Shown here piece by piece: positions 24,481 to 31,565 of a DNA stretch of 49,444 nucleotides. The notes below the pieces were generated by a model that was not told the origin of the DNA, did no database searches, and worked only from the letters and a program-made list of their open reading frames with translations. Positions within the stretch are counted from its first letter, which is position 1; each line of letters starts with the position of its first letter. Source of the stretch: Altererythrobacter sp. (lineage in GTDB: Bacteria > Pseudomonadota > Alphaproteobacteria > Sphingomonadales > Sphingomonadaceae); contig JAEULJ010000005.1 of the NCBI GenBank assembly GCA_016793865.1, forward strand, positions 1-49,444. Direction: 5' to 3'. Made by a program: the position numbers and the translations under genes.

Positions 24481-25438
24481 TACGGCTGTCCCGCCCGATC
24501 TGACGAAACGCTTCGCCAGCGATCTCGCGCGGCTCTGGCCGGAGGGACAGCGGGCGAGCCGGACGCTGGGGCTGGCGGTGTCGGGCGGACCCGACAGCCT
24601 CGCCTTGCTCCTGCTGGCCGCCGCCGCGCTCCCGGGGCGTGTGCGGGCTGCCAGCGTCGATCACGGGCTGCGATCCGAAAGCGCGGGCGAGGCCGCGATG
24701 GTTGCGCGCATCTGCACCGCGCTCGATGTTCCGCATGAGACGCTCACGGTGGCGGTTCCCGTCGGCAATCTTCAGCGGGGCGCCCGCACTGCGCGCTACG
24801 GTGCGCTGGCCGAATGGTGCGATCGTGGCGGGCTGGGCGCGCTGGCGACCGGGCACCAGCTCGACGACCAGGCCGAGACCCTTCTCATGCGCCTCGATCG
24901 CGGCAGCGGTCTGGCGGGGCTCGCGGGGATCAGGCCGCGTGGAACCGTACCCGGTGGCGCGCTGCCGCTGCTGCGCCCCCTGCTGGGCTGGCGGCGGGCC
25001 GAGCTGGCGGCGGTGGTGGCGGGTGCGGGCATCGAGCCTGCTTGCGACCCCTCGAACCAGGACGACCGCTTCGACCGCGCGCGGCTCCGCAAGGCGCTGG
25101 CCGCGACCCCCTGGCTCGATCCGGTGATGCTGGCGCAGAGCGCGGCCCATCTGGGCGAGGCGGAGGCCTATATCGAGGCGGCGATCGCATCGGCGTGGGG
25201 GCAGTGCGTCAGCCATGATGGAGGCAGCGTCCGCTTCCTGCCCGGCGATTCCGATTTCGAGGCGGGGGAGATCGCGCGGCGGATCGTCGTGTCGCTGGGC
25301 GGCGACGCGAGTAGGGCGGATGCAGCGGCGCTGGTGGAACGCCTTCGCCGGGGAGAAAACGCCTCGCTCGGCGGAGTGTTGGCGCGGGCTGCCGGCGGCG
25401 CGTGGTTGTTCGGCCCCGAGCCGCCGCGCAGATCCTAG
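24476..25438 (+). CDS. tilS: tRNA(Ile)-lysidine synthase with no canonical start codon
   Basis: TilS makes lysidine at C34 of tRNA-Ile(CAU). The PP-loop is LGLAVSGGPDSLALLLLAAA, followed by VDHGLRSES, the GHQLDDQAETLLMRL motif, DPSNQDDRFDRARLRK. The frame opens after a TGA at 24434 and contains no ATG, GTG or TTG before a GTG at 24578, which lies inside the PP-loop and would remove its first beta strand. Plausible starts are ATT at 24476 (overlapping the cpoB stop as ATTGA, AGGG upstream) or CTG at 24500; I give the ATT, 320 residues. The C-terminal domain is short. The stop overlaps the convergent eda stop. Confidence 0.85.
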   Translation: MDTAVPPDLTKRFASDLARLWPEGQRASRTLGLAVSGGPDSLALLLLAAAALPGRVRAASVDHGLRSESAGEAAMVARICTALDVPHETLTVAVPVGNLQRGARTARYGALAEWCDRGGLGALATGHQLDDQAETLLMRLDRGSGLAGLAGIRPRGTVPGGALPLLRPLLGWRRAELAAVVAGAGIEPACDPSNQDDRFDRARLRKALAATPWLDPVMLAQSAAHLGEAEAYIEAAIASAWGQCVSHDGGSVRFLPGDSDFEAGEIARRIVVSLGGDASRADAAALVERLRRGENASLGGVLARAAGGAWLFGPEPPRRS

Positions 25439-26046
25439 CGCAGGGTTGCCGCCTCGCGCGCCAGCCGCTCGACCTCGGCCTCGTCCGGTGCCCCCTTCGG
25501 CGCGACCCAGCTTCCGCCCACGCAGAGCACCGGAGCGAAGGCCAGCCATTCGGCGGCATTGGCGAGGGTGATCCCGCCGGTCGGGCAGAAGCGGCACTGG
25601 GCGAAGGGCGCTGCCAGCGCCTTGAGCGCCGGTAGCCCGCCCGCCGCCATTGCGGGGAAGAACTTGAACCGGGTGAGGCCGAGATCGAGTCCTCGCATGA
25701 TGTCCCCGGCGTTGGCGATGCCGGGCAGAAACGGCACGCCGGCCTCGATCGCGGCTCGGCCCAATGGCTCGGTGAGGCCGGGGGAGACGATGAACTCGCT
25801 GCCCGCCTCGAGCGCGGCGCCCAGCTCCGCCTCGTTCGTCACGGTCCCTGCCCCCACGATCGCGCCCGGCACCCACTTCATGGCCCGGATCGCGTCAAGC
25901 GCGCAGGGTGTCCGCAACGTTACCTCGAGCACCCGCAGTCCGCCCGCCACCAGCGCGCGCGCCAGCGGCTCGGCGTGGGCCAGCTCCTCGACCACGATGA
26001 CCGGAATGACCGGCGCGGTCCGCATGATGGTGTCGATATCGGTCAC
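25435..26046 (-). CDS. eda: 2-dehydro-3-deoxy-6-phosphogluconate aldolase
   Basis: A 203-residue class I aldolase splitting KDPG into pyruvate and glyceraldehyde 3-phosphate. PVIPVIVVEELAHAEPLARA, LRVLEVTLRTPCALDAIR (with the active-site Glu), GAGTVTNEAELGAALEAGSE, FIVSPGL and the Schiff-base lysine in TRFKFFPAMAAGG are present, and FCPTGGI binds phosphate. It starts with GTG at 26046 that overlaps the glk stop (GTGA), so it is the last gene of the zwf-edd-glk-eda operon and translationally coupled to glk. Confidence 0.97.
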   Translation of the reverse strand: MTDIDTIMRTAPVIPVIVVEELAHAEPLARALVAGGLRVLEVTLRTPCALDAIRAMKWVPGAIVGAGTVTNEAELGAALEAGSEFIVSPGLTEPLGRAAIEAGVPFLPGIANAGDIMRGLDLGLTRFKFFPAMAAGGLPALKALAAPFAQCRFCPTGGITLANAAEWLAFAPVLCVGGSWVAPKGAPDEAEVERLAREAATLR

Positions 26047-27023
26047 GCGGTTGCTCCATGTTCGGCTGTGAAGGCAGCGGCGGCACCGAAAAGGCCCGGC
26101 TGCGGGTGGACGATCAACTTGACCGGGATCGCCGCCATCAGCTCGGCAAAGCGGCCCTTGGCGCGAAAGCGCTCGGCGAAGCCCGAAAGGGGCAGGTGCT
26201 CTCGCAGGCGATAGCCCAGCCCGCCGGCAATGACCACGCCGCCGAAGCCGCCCTGCGCCAGCGCGTAATCGCCTGCAACGCTGCCCAGCGAAAGGCAGAA
26301 GCGATCGACGGCCGCGGCGGCCAGACTGTCGCGATCCTCCAGCCCGTGCTTCCACAGGGTGACGTCGTCCTCCTCGCCCACCGGCTTGCCCTCCATCGCC
26401 GCGAGTACGCGGCGGATGGGGCCGATCGCCGGCCCGGATACAACGCGTTCGACCGAAACCCGGGTGTGGCTCTTACGGAGATGCGCCAGGATCGCATCCT
26501 CGATGCTGTCCAGTGGGGAGAAGTCGATGTGGCCGCCTTCGGTCGGCGTCACGCGATAATCCCCGTTCCGCGACCGCCACAGATGCGCCACCCCCAGCCC
26601 CGTGCCGGGGCCCAGCACGCTGATCGTCCCTTCGGCGGCGAGCGGCTCGTCCGGCCCGGTCAGATGAACGAACTGGTCCTCCGGCGCGCGCGCGACGGCG
26701 TGCGCGACTGCGGCGAAATCATTGACGATGGTCCAGCGCGTGACACCGAGCTTCGATTCCATCAGCGCCGGGCGGATGATCCAGGGATTGTTGGTGAATC
26801 GGATCACCTCCCCTCCCACCGGCCCGGCCACCGACAGCGCGGCGCGCGGCGGCAGGCTGCCGCCCTGGCGTTCGCGAAAGTCGATCCAGGCGCTCTGGAA
26901 GCTGGCGTGGTCCCTGGTGTGTAGGGTCTCGGGCTCGCCCAGCGTGATACCGCCGTCGTTCGCCACGCTGGCGATCGCGAAGCGCGCATGGGTGCCCCCG
27001 ATATCGACCGTGACTAGCTCCAT
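26043..27023 (-). CDS. glk: Glucokinase
   Basis: A 326-residue Glk-family (PF02685) hexokinase phosphorylating glucose with ATP. VTVDIGGTHARFAIASV is the phosphate-1 motif, IVNDFAAVAHAVA carries the catalytic Asp, VLGPGTGLGVAHLW is phosphate-2, and TEGGHIDFSPLD and VIAGGLGYRLREHLP complete the signature. It is separated from edd by a 133-nt spacer rich in GC hairpins and overlaps eda downstream. GGTGGA precedes the ATG. Confidence 0.96.
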   Translation of the reverse strand: MELVTVDIGGTHARFAIASVANDGGITLGEPETLHTRDHASFQSAWIDFRERQGGSLPPRAALSVAGPVGGEVIRFTNNPWIIRPALMESKLGVTRWTIVNDFAAVAHAVARAPEDQFVHLTGPDEPLAAEGTISVLGPGTGLGVAHLWRSRNGDYRVTPTEGGHIDFSPLDSIEDAILAHLRKSHTRVSVERVVSGPAIGPIRRVLAAMEGKPVGEEDDVTLWKHGLEDRDSLAAAAVDRFCLSLGSVAGDYALAQGGFGGVVIAGGLGYRLREHLPLSGFAERFRAKGRFAELMAAIPVKLIVHPQPGLFGAAAAFTAEHGATA

Positions 27024-27156
27024 GAGAATCCACCGTAGATCAGGTCGCGGGACGGGTTCGGATTACGACCAGCGGCTCGTAAGGCCGAACGGCCGCCCGC
27101 AGCGCCGCAAGGCGCGAGGATTTCGCGCGCCGGAGGCGTGCGGACAACAAACACTC
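27024..27156 (-). other. Structured edd-glk intergenic spacer
   Basis: No gene is seen in these 133 nt. Short inverted repeats occur, for example GCGCGA (27112-27117) against TCGCGC (27123-27128) and GGCCG-AA-CGGCC at 27083-27094. They could form mRNA hairpins that affect processing or relative stability of the edd and glk parts of the transcript; there is no terminator-like T-run. Confidence 0.35.
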
Positions 27157-28962
27157 TCACAGCCCCGCCTCCGCCAGCATCGCGCTGCCGCCGCGTTCCG
27201 CGCCATCCGCGTGGCGCGCGAACATCGCGAACAGCTCGCGCCCCACGCCCCATTGCGGCGCGGGATCGGGCGCGGCGTCCCGGGCGGAAAGATCGGCGCT
27301 GGTCGATAATTCGCCGCTTTGGGCGCAGACGCGAACCATGTCCCCGTCGCGCAGTCGCGCGAGCGGGCCACCGCCGAGCGCTTCGGGCGTCACATGGATC
27401 GCTGCGGGCACCTTGCCGCTCGCGCCCGACATCCGCCCGTCGGTGACCATCGCGACGCGGTAGCCCCGGTCCTGGAGCACACCGAGCGGCGGGGTCAGCT
27501 TGTGGAGTTCGGGCATTCCATTGGCGCGCGGACCCTGGAAGCGCACCACCACCACCACGTCGCGATCGAGCTCGCCAGCGGCGAAGGCGAGGGCGACGTC
27601 ATGCTGATCCGAGAAGACGCGGCATGGCGCCTCCACCGTCCAGCGTGCGGGGTCCACGGCCGAGGACTTGAAGCAGGCGCGCCCAAGGTTGCCCGTGAGG
27701 AGCTTCATGCCGCCGTCATGCTGAAACGGCGCAGAGGCAGGGCGCAGCATTTCGGGATCGCCGCTCTCGCCCGGATCGTGCCAGGCGAGAGCATCGCCGA
27801 CCATCTTCGGCTCCTTGGCATACTCCGCGAAGCCGCCCCCCCAGACCGTCAGGATGTCATCGTGCGCCAGCCCTTCATCGAGGAGCGTGCCCACGACATA
27901 GCCCATGCCGCCCGCGGCGTGGAACTGGTTCACGTCACCCGCGCCATTGGGATAAACCCGCGCGACCAGAGGCACCGCCTCCGACAGTTCGGCCAGATCG
28001 TTCCAGTCGAAGGCCACGCCGGCGGCGCGCGCCATCGCCGGGAGATGAATGGCATGATTGGTCGAGCCGCCGGTCGCGAGCAGGCCCACCGCCGCGTTGA
28101 CGATCGCCTTCTCGTCCACCACGCGCGCCATCGGGCGGTAATCCTCGCCATCGGCCCTCATCGCCGCCAGCCGGTGCACCGCCGCGCGGGTCAGCTCCTG
28201 CCGCAGGCTCACCCCCGGCGGCACGAAGGCCGCGCCGGGGATGTGCAGCCCCATCATCTCCATCATCATCTGGTTGGAATTGGCGGTGCCATAGAAGGTG
28301 CAGGTGCCGGGCGAATGGTAGCTGGCCATCTCGCTCTCGAGCAATTGCGCCCGGCTCGCCTTGCCTTCGGCATAGAGCTGGCGGACGGCCTGCTTCTGCT
28401 TGTTGGGGATGCCCGTGGCCATCGGCCCGCTGGGCACAAGGATGGCGGGCAGGTGCCCGAAGCGCAGTGCGCCCATCACCAGGCCCGGCACGATCTTGTC
28501 GCAGATGCCGAGCAGCGCGGCGCCGTCGTACATCTGGTGGCTCAGCGCCACCGCCGTCGCCATCGCGATGGCATCGCGGCTGAACAACGACAGCTCCATG
28601 CCGTCCTGCCCCTGTGTCACGCCATCGCACATCGCCGGGGTGCCGCCCGCGACCTGCGCCGTCGCGCCAAGCTCACGCGCCCAGATCTTCATGCGATCGG
28701 GGTAGCGGCCATAGGGCTGATGGGCCGACAGCATATCGTTGTAGCTGGTGACGATGGCCAGGTTCGGCCCGGTGAAGCTCTTCATCGCCGCTTGGTCATC
28801 GGTCGCACCGGCGAAGGCGTGGGCGAGGTTGGAGCACGCGACCTGGACCCGCTCCGGAGTGCGTTCGCGCTCGCGCTCCATCAGCTCGAGATAGCGCGCG
28901 CGCCCTTCGCGTGAATTGGCGATGACGCGCTGAGTCACCCGGTGGACGGTGTCGTGGAGCAT
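27157..28962 (-). CDS. edd: Phosphogluconate dehydratase
   Basis: A 601-residue IlvD/Edd-family [4Fe-4S] dehydratase converting 6-phosphogluconate to KDPG. The conserved blocks [58 protein letters not shown], the [20 protein letters not shown] cysteine motif and [20 protein letters not shown] are all visible. AGGAG sits 5 nt before the ATG, a strong site. zwf lies 42 nt upstream and glk downstream, giving the Entner-Doudoroff operon. Confidence 0.97.
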   Translation of the reverse strand: MLHDTVHRVTQRVIANSREGRARYLELMERERERTPERVQVACSNLAHAFAGATDDQAAMKSFTGPNLAIVTSYNDMLSAHQPYGRYPDRMKIWARELGATAQVAGGTPAMCDGVTQGQDGMELSLFSRDAIAMATAVALSHQMYDGAALLGICDKIVPGLVMGALRFGHLPAILVPSGPMATGIPNKQKQAVRQLYAEGKASRAQLLESEMASYHSPGTCTFYGTANSNQMMMEMMGLHIPGAAFVPPGVSLRQELTRAAVHRLAAMRADGEDYRPMARVVDEKAIVNAAVGLLATGGSTNHAIHLPAMARAAGVAFDWNDLAELSEAVPLVARVYPNGAGDVNQFHAAGGMGYVVGTLLDEGLAHDDILTVWGGGFAEYAKEPKMVGDALAWHDPGESGDPEMLRPASAPFQHDGGMKLLTGNLGRACFKSSAVDPARWTVEAPCRVFSDQHDVALAFAAGELDRDVVVVVRFQGPRANGMPELHKLTPPLGVLQDRGYRVAMVTDGRMSGASGKVPAAIHVTPEALGGGPLARLRDGDMVRVCAQSGELSTSADLSARDAAPDPAPQWGVGRELFAMFARHADGAERGGSAMLAEAGL

Positions 28963-29004
28963 CAGCTCCTCCCTCTTGCAGCCGCGCGAAGGGCCAGCTG
29001 TCGC

Positions 29005-30459
29005 CTAGTCGTCATGCCAGCTAACTCCGTCGCGTTCCGCCAGCGCGATCGCGGCGCTCGGCCCCCAGGTGCCCGCCGGATAGGGGCGCGGGGCGCGGCT
29101 CGCATCGGCCCAGGCGGCGCGGATGCCGTCGATCCACTCCCACTGCGCCTCCACCTCGTCGCGGCGCACGAACAGCGTCTGGTCGCCTTCGAGCAAGTCC
29201 AGCAGCAGGCGTTCATAGGCGATGCGGCGCTGGTGGCCCGAGAAGGCATCGCGCATCGCGATGTCGAGTGCCACGCGGCGCAGCCGGATGCCCTCCCGAT
29301 CGAGGCCGGGAACCTTGGCCATCAGCGCGAGCTCGATGTTCTCCTCCGGCTGGATGCCGATGACCAGCCGGTTCGGCTCCGTTGTAGCACCGCGCGCGCC
29401 GAAGATGGAGAAGGGCACATCGCGGAACTGGACGACGATCTCGGTCACCCGCTCGGGCAGGCGCTTGCCGGTGCGAAGATAGAATGGCACCCCCTTCCAG
29501 CGCCAGTTGTCGACCAGTGCCTTGATCGCGACGAAGGTTTCCGTGTCGCTTTCCTTGCCCAGCTCCTGATCATAGCCCGGGACCGCGCTGCCATCGAGAG
29601 CTCCTGCACGATACTGCCCGATCACCGTCTCGCTGGCATCCACCTTGCGCAGGGCGCGCAGCACCTTGACCTTCTCGTCGCGTACCGCGGTGGCGTCGAA
29701 GCTGGTAGGCGGCTCCATGCACACCAGCGCCAGCAGCTGGAGCATATGGTTCTGGACCATGTCGCGCAGCGCGCCCGAATCGTCGTAATAGGCGACACGC
29801 GATTCCAGCCCCACCGTCTCGGCCACGGTGATTTGCACATGCTCGATGTAGTTGGCGTTCCACACCGGCTCGAACAGGATATTGGCGAAGCGCAGGGCCA
29901 GCAGGTTCTGCACCGTTTCCTTGCCCAGGTAGTGGTCGATGCGGAAGATGCGGCTCTCGGGGAAGGCGGCGGCCACGGCATCGTTGATCTCGCGGCTGGA
30001 CGCGAGATCGGTGCCGAGTGGCTTTTCAAGTCCGATGCGGACATTGCCCTGCGTGAGCCCGGCATTTGCGAGCCCCGCTATGGTCGGCTCGAAAAGGCTT
30101 GGCGCCGTGGAAAGGAAGATCGCCAGGCCGCCCGCCTTGCCGTCTGCTCCGCGTTCGGTCCTGGCGGCGAGCTCGCGGTAACCCTCGCGCCTGGTGGCAT
30201 CGAGCTGCTGGTAGAACAGCCGCGCCAGGAAATCCTCCATCGCCGGCCGCCTGTCCGCCGGGAGATGGGTTTCGAGCGCAGCGCGCGCAAAGACGCGGTA
30301 GCTCTCGTCATCGTGGTCGGAGCGCGCTGTGCAGACGATCCGCAAGTCCGCCGGCAGCAACCCGTCACCGTGAAGGGCGCAAAGCGACGGAAGCAGCATG
30401 CGCTGGGCGAGATCGCCGGTCGCGCCGAACAGGATGAGGCGGTCGGCGGTGAAGCTCAT
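29005..30459 (-). CDS. zwf: Glucose-6-phosphate 1-dehydrogenase
   Basis: A 484-residue enzyme oxidising glucose 6-phosphate to 6-phosphogluconolactone with NAD(P)+. LILFGATGDLAQRMLLPSL is the coenzyme-binding G-x-x-G-D-L-A motif, RIGLEKPLGTDLASS carries the substrate Lys, and FRIDHYLGKETVQN is the active-site signature. YLRTGKRLPE and RRDEVEAQWEWID complete the fold. It is the first gene of the zwf-edd-glk-eda operon; a perfect 12-bp palindrome lies at 30528-30539 in its upstream region. 6-phosphogluconolactonase is not encoded here. Confidence 0.97.
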   Translation of the reverse strand: MSFTADRLILFGATGDLAQRMLLPSLCALHGDGLLPADLRIVCTARSDHDDESYRVFARAALETHLPADRRPAMEDFLARLFYQQLDATRREGYRELAARTERGADGKAGGLAIFLSTAPSLFEPTIAGLANAGLTQGNVRIGLEKPLGTDLASSREINDAVAAAFPESRIFRIDHYLGKETVQNLLALRFANILFEPVWNANYIEHVQITVAETVGLESRVAYYDDSGALRDMVQNHMLQLLALVCMEPPTSFDATAVRDEKVKVLRALRKVDASETVIGQYRAGALDGSAVPGYDQELGKESDTETFVAIKALVDNWRWKGVPFYLRTGKRLPERVTEIVVQFRDVPFSIFGARGATTEPNRLVIGIQPEENIELALMAKVPGLDREGIRLRRVALDIAMRDAFSGHQRRIAYERLLLDLLEGDQTLFVRRDEVEAQWEWIDGIRAAWADASRAPRPYPAGTWGPSAAIALAERDGVSWHDD

Positions 30460-30527
30460 GGCGCGAACAGGTCTCCCGGCGTTTATCGCGCCCCGCCTAA
30501 CAGCCTCGCGAGCCGCTTGTCACCCTT

Positions 30528-30539
30528 GCATAGCTATGC
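30528..30539. promoter_or_regulatory. 12-bp palindrome upstream of zwf
   Basis: GCATAGCTATGC is a perfect palindrome 69 bp before the zwf ATG and just beyond the stop of the transglutaminase gene. Just downstream on the minus strand is GGTGACA with TGTTAG about 17 nt later, a loose promoter. It may be an operator for the Entner-Doudoroff operon; the regulator is unknown. Confidence 0.3.
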
Positions 30540-30543
30540 GTGT

Positions 30544-31341
30544 CTAAAGCTTGGTAACGTTCACATGCTTATCGAGGAATTCGGTGGGGCCGAAGCTCGT
30601 GAGGAAGCTGACGTCGGCGGCATCGCGGCCCACGCCTATCTTCACGATCTCGTCCGCCCGCGCCATGCCGGTGGCGTCGAGCAGATGCCAGGCACCGCCG
30701 CCGGCGATCGCGGGATCGGCGAGGAAGACTTCGGCCACTGCGTGGAAATCCTGCGGCGTCACCCGGGGGGCAAAACAGCTCACGAAACGGGCGGGGATGC
30801 CGGCGGCGCGGGCGAAGGTGACCAGCACATGGGCGAAGTCTCGGCAGATCCCGTGGCGCTCGACGAAGCTGTCGAGCGCGGTGGTGTTGCTGTCGCTGGA
30901 ACCCGGCATATAGGTGAGATGGCCTGCGATCCAATCGCGCATCGCGAGCACGGCGGCACCGCCGCGCAACCCCGCGAATTCTTCGCCCACGAAGGACTGG
31001 AAACGGTCGGCCGGGCAGTAGCGACTGTCGAAGAGATATTCGACCGCCTCTCCCGGAAGATCGTGGGTGCCGAGCTGATCGAGCGGTGCGAGGTCGGAAA
31101 CGATGCGGCGCAGATCGATCGTCGCGCGATGCGATACGCGAACGTCCCCCTCGGCGGCGATCCAGATCCGCTCACCGATTCCGTCCTGGGCCGGCACCCG
31201 AGCGATGTGGAGGTTGTCGGGGAACTCGGTGACGACCCCCGTCAGTGCCTGCTCGGGAATGGCGGCTGCCTCGAACTGCAGCAGGACGTCGGTCGGTCTG
31301 TCGGCGCGAAAGCGAAAGCCGGCTTCTACGAAAATGGTCAT
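30544..31341 (-). CDS. Transglutaminase-like cysteine protease-fold protein
   Basis: A 265-residue protein with an N-terminal beta domain and a transglutaminase core. The triad is visible: Cys in ERHGICRDFAHVLVTFARAA, His in PQDFHAVAEVFL and Asp in WHLLDATGMA. Such bacterial proteins are proteases or amide-forming enzymes; no signal peptide is seen, so it is likely cytoplasmic. Its ATG lacks a strong Shine-Dalgarno sequence. Upstream lie a terminator-like hairpin (31403-31432) and an 11-codon Trp-rich ORF with a perfect ribosome site, which raises the possibility of attenuation. Substrate unknown. Confidence 0.85.
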   Translation of the reverse strand: MTIFVEAGFRFRADRPTDVLLQFEAAAIPEQALTGVVTEFPDNLHIARVPAQDGIGERIWIAAEGDVRVSHRATIDLRRIVSDLAPLDQLGTHDLPGEAVEYLFDSRYCPADRFQSFVGEEFAGLRGGAAVLAMRDWIAGHLTYMPGSSDSNTTALDSFVERHGICRDFAHVLVTFARAAGIPARFVSCFAPRVTPQDFHAVAEVFLADPAIAGGGAWHLLDATGMARADEIVKIGVGRDAADVSFLTSFGPTEFLDKHVNVTKL

Positions 31342-31402
31342 GGATCAATCGGATGGTGGCCAGCATGACGGATATCAAGCCACAAGTCTGCGCCGGATAT
31401 GG

Positions 31403-31432
31403 AAAAGGGGCCCGGTGACCCGAACCCCCTTT
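31403..31432 (-). terminator. Rho-independent terminator between the tiny ORF and the transglutaminase gene
   Basis: On the minus strand AAAGGGG pairs with CCCCTTT, an inner CGG pairs with CCG around a GTCA loop, and the 3' arm runs into TTTTCC. It lies 35 bp after the stop of the 11-codon ORF and 61 bp before the transglutaminase ATG, so it either ends the upstream transcript or attenuates the downstream gene. Confidence 0.7.
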
Positions 31433-31467
31433 CTAAATCTTATGTCTAATCTGCGGTCTCAACGGCC

Positions 31468-31503
31468 TCAGCTGTTGAACAACCAGCGCCAATAGCTCCA
31501 CAT
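31468..31503 (-). CDS. 11-residue Trp-rich leader ORF
   Basis: The codons from the ATG at 31503 encode MWSYWRWLFNS and a TGA. The sequence AGGAGGG with 6-nt spacing before the ATG is the strongest ribosome-binding site in the neighbourhood, which is hard to explain for non-coding DNA. Three of eleven residues are Trp, with two further aromatics. It is 62 nt after the stop of the EAL-domain gene and is followed by a terminator and then the transglutaminase gene. It could be a Trp-sensing leader peptide, a very small membrane-active peptide, or the coding part of a small RNA. I do not recognise the peptide. Confidence 0.55.
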   Translation of the reverse strand: MWSYWRWLFNS

Positions 31504-31565
31504 GGCTGACCCTCCTGTTGGTTTGCCAGGAGAAGCCATTCATTAACCAAGTTTGTTTGTAAAGC

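Noticed and set aside
27319..28914. A 531-codon open frame on the + strand
   Set aside because: It is antisense to edd, with the same antisense amino-acid bias.
28942..31368. An 808-codon open frame on the + strand
   Set aside because: It runs antisense to zwf and the transglutaminase gene; both of those have all expected motifs.
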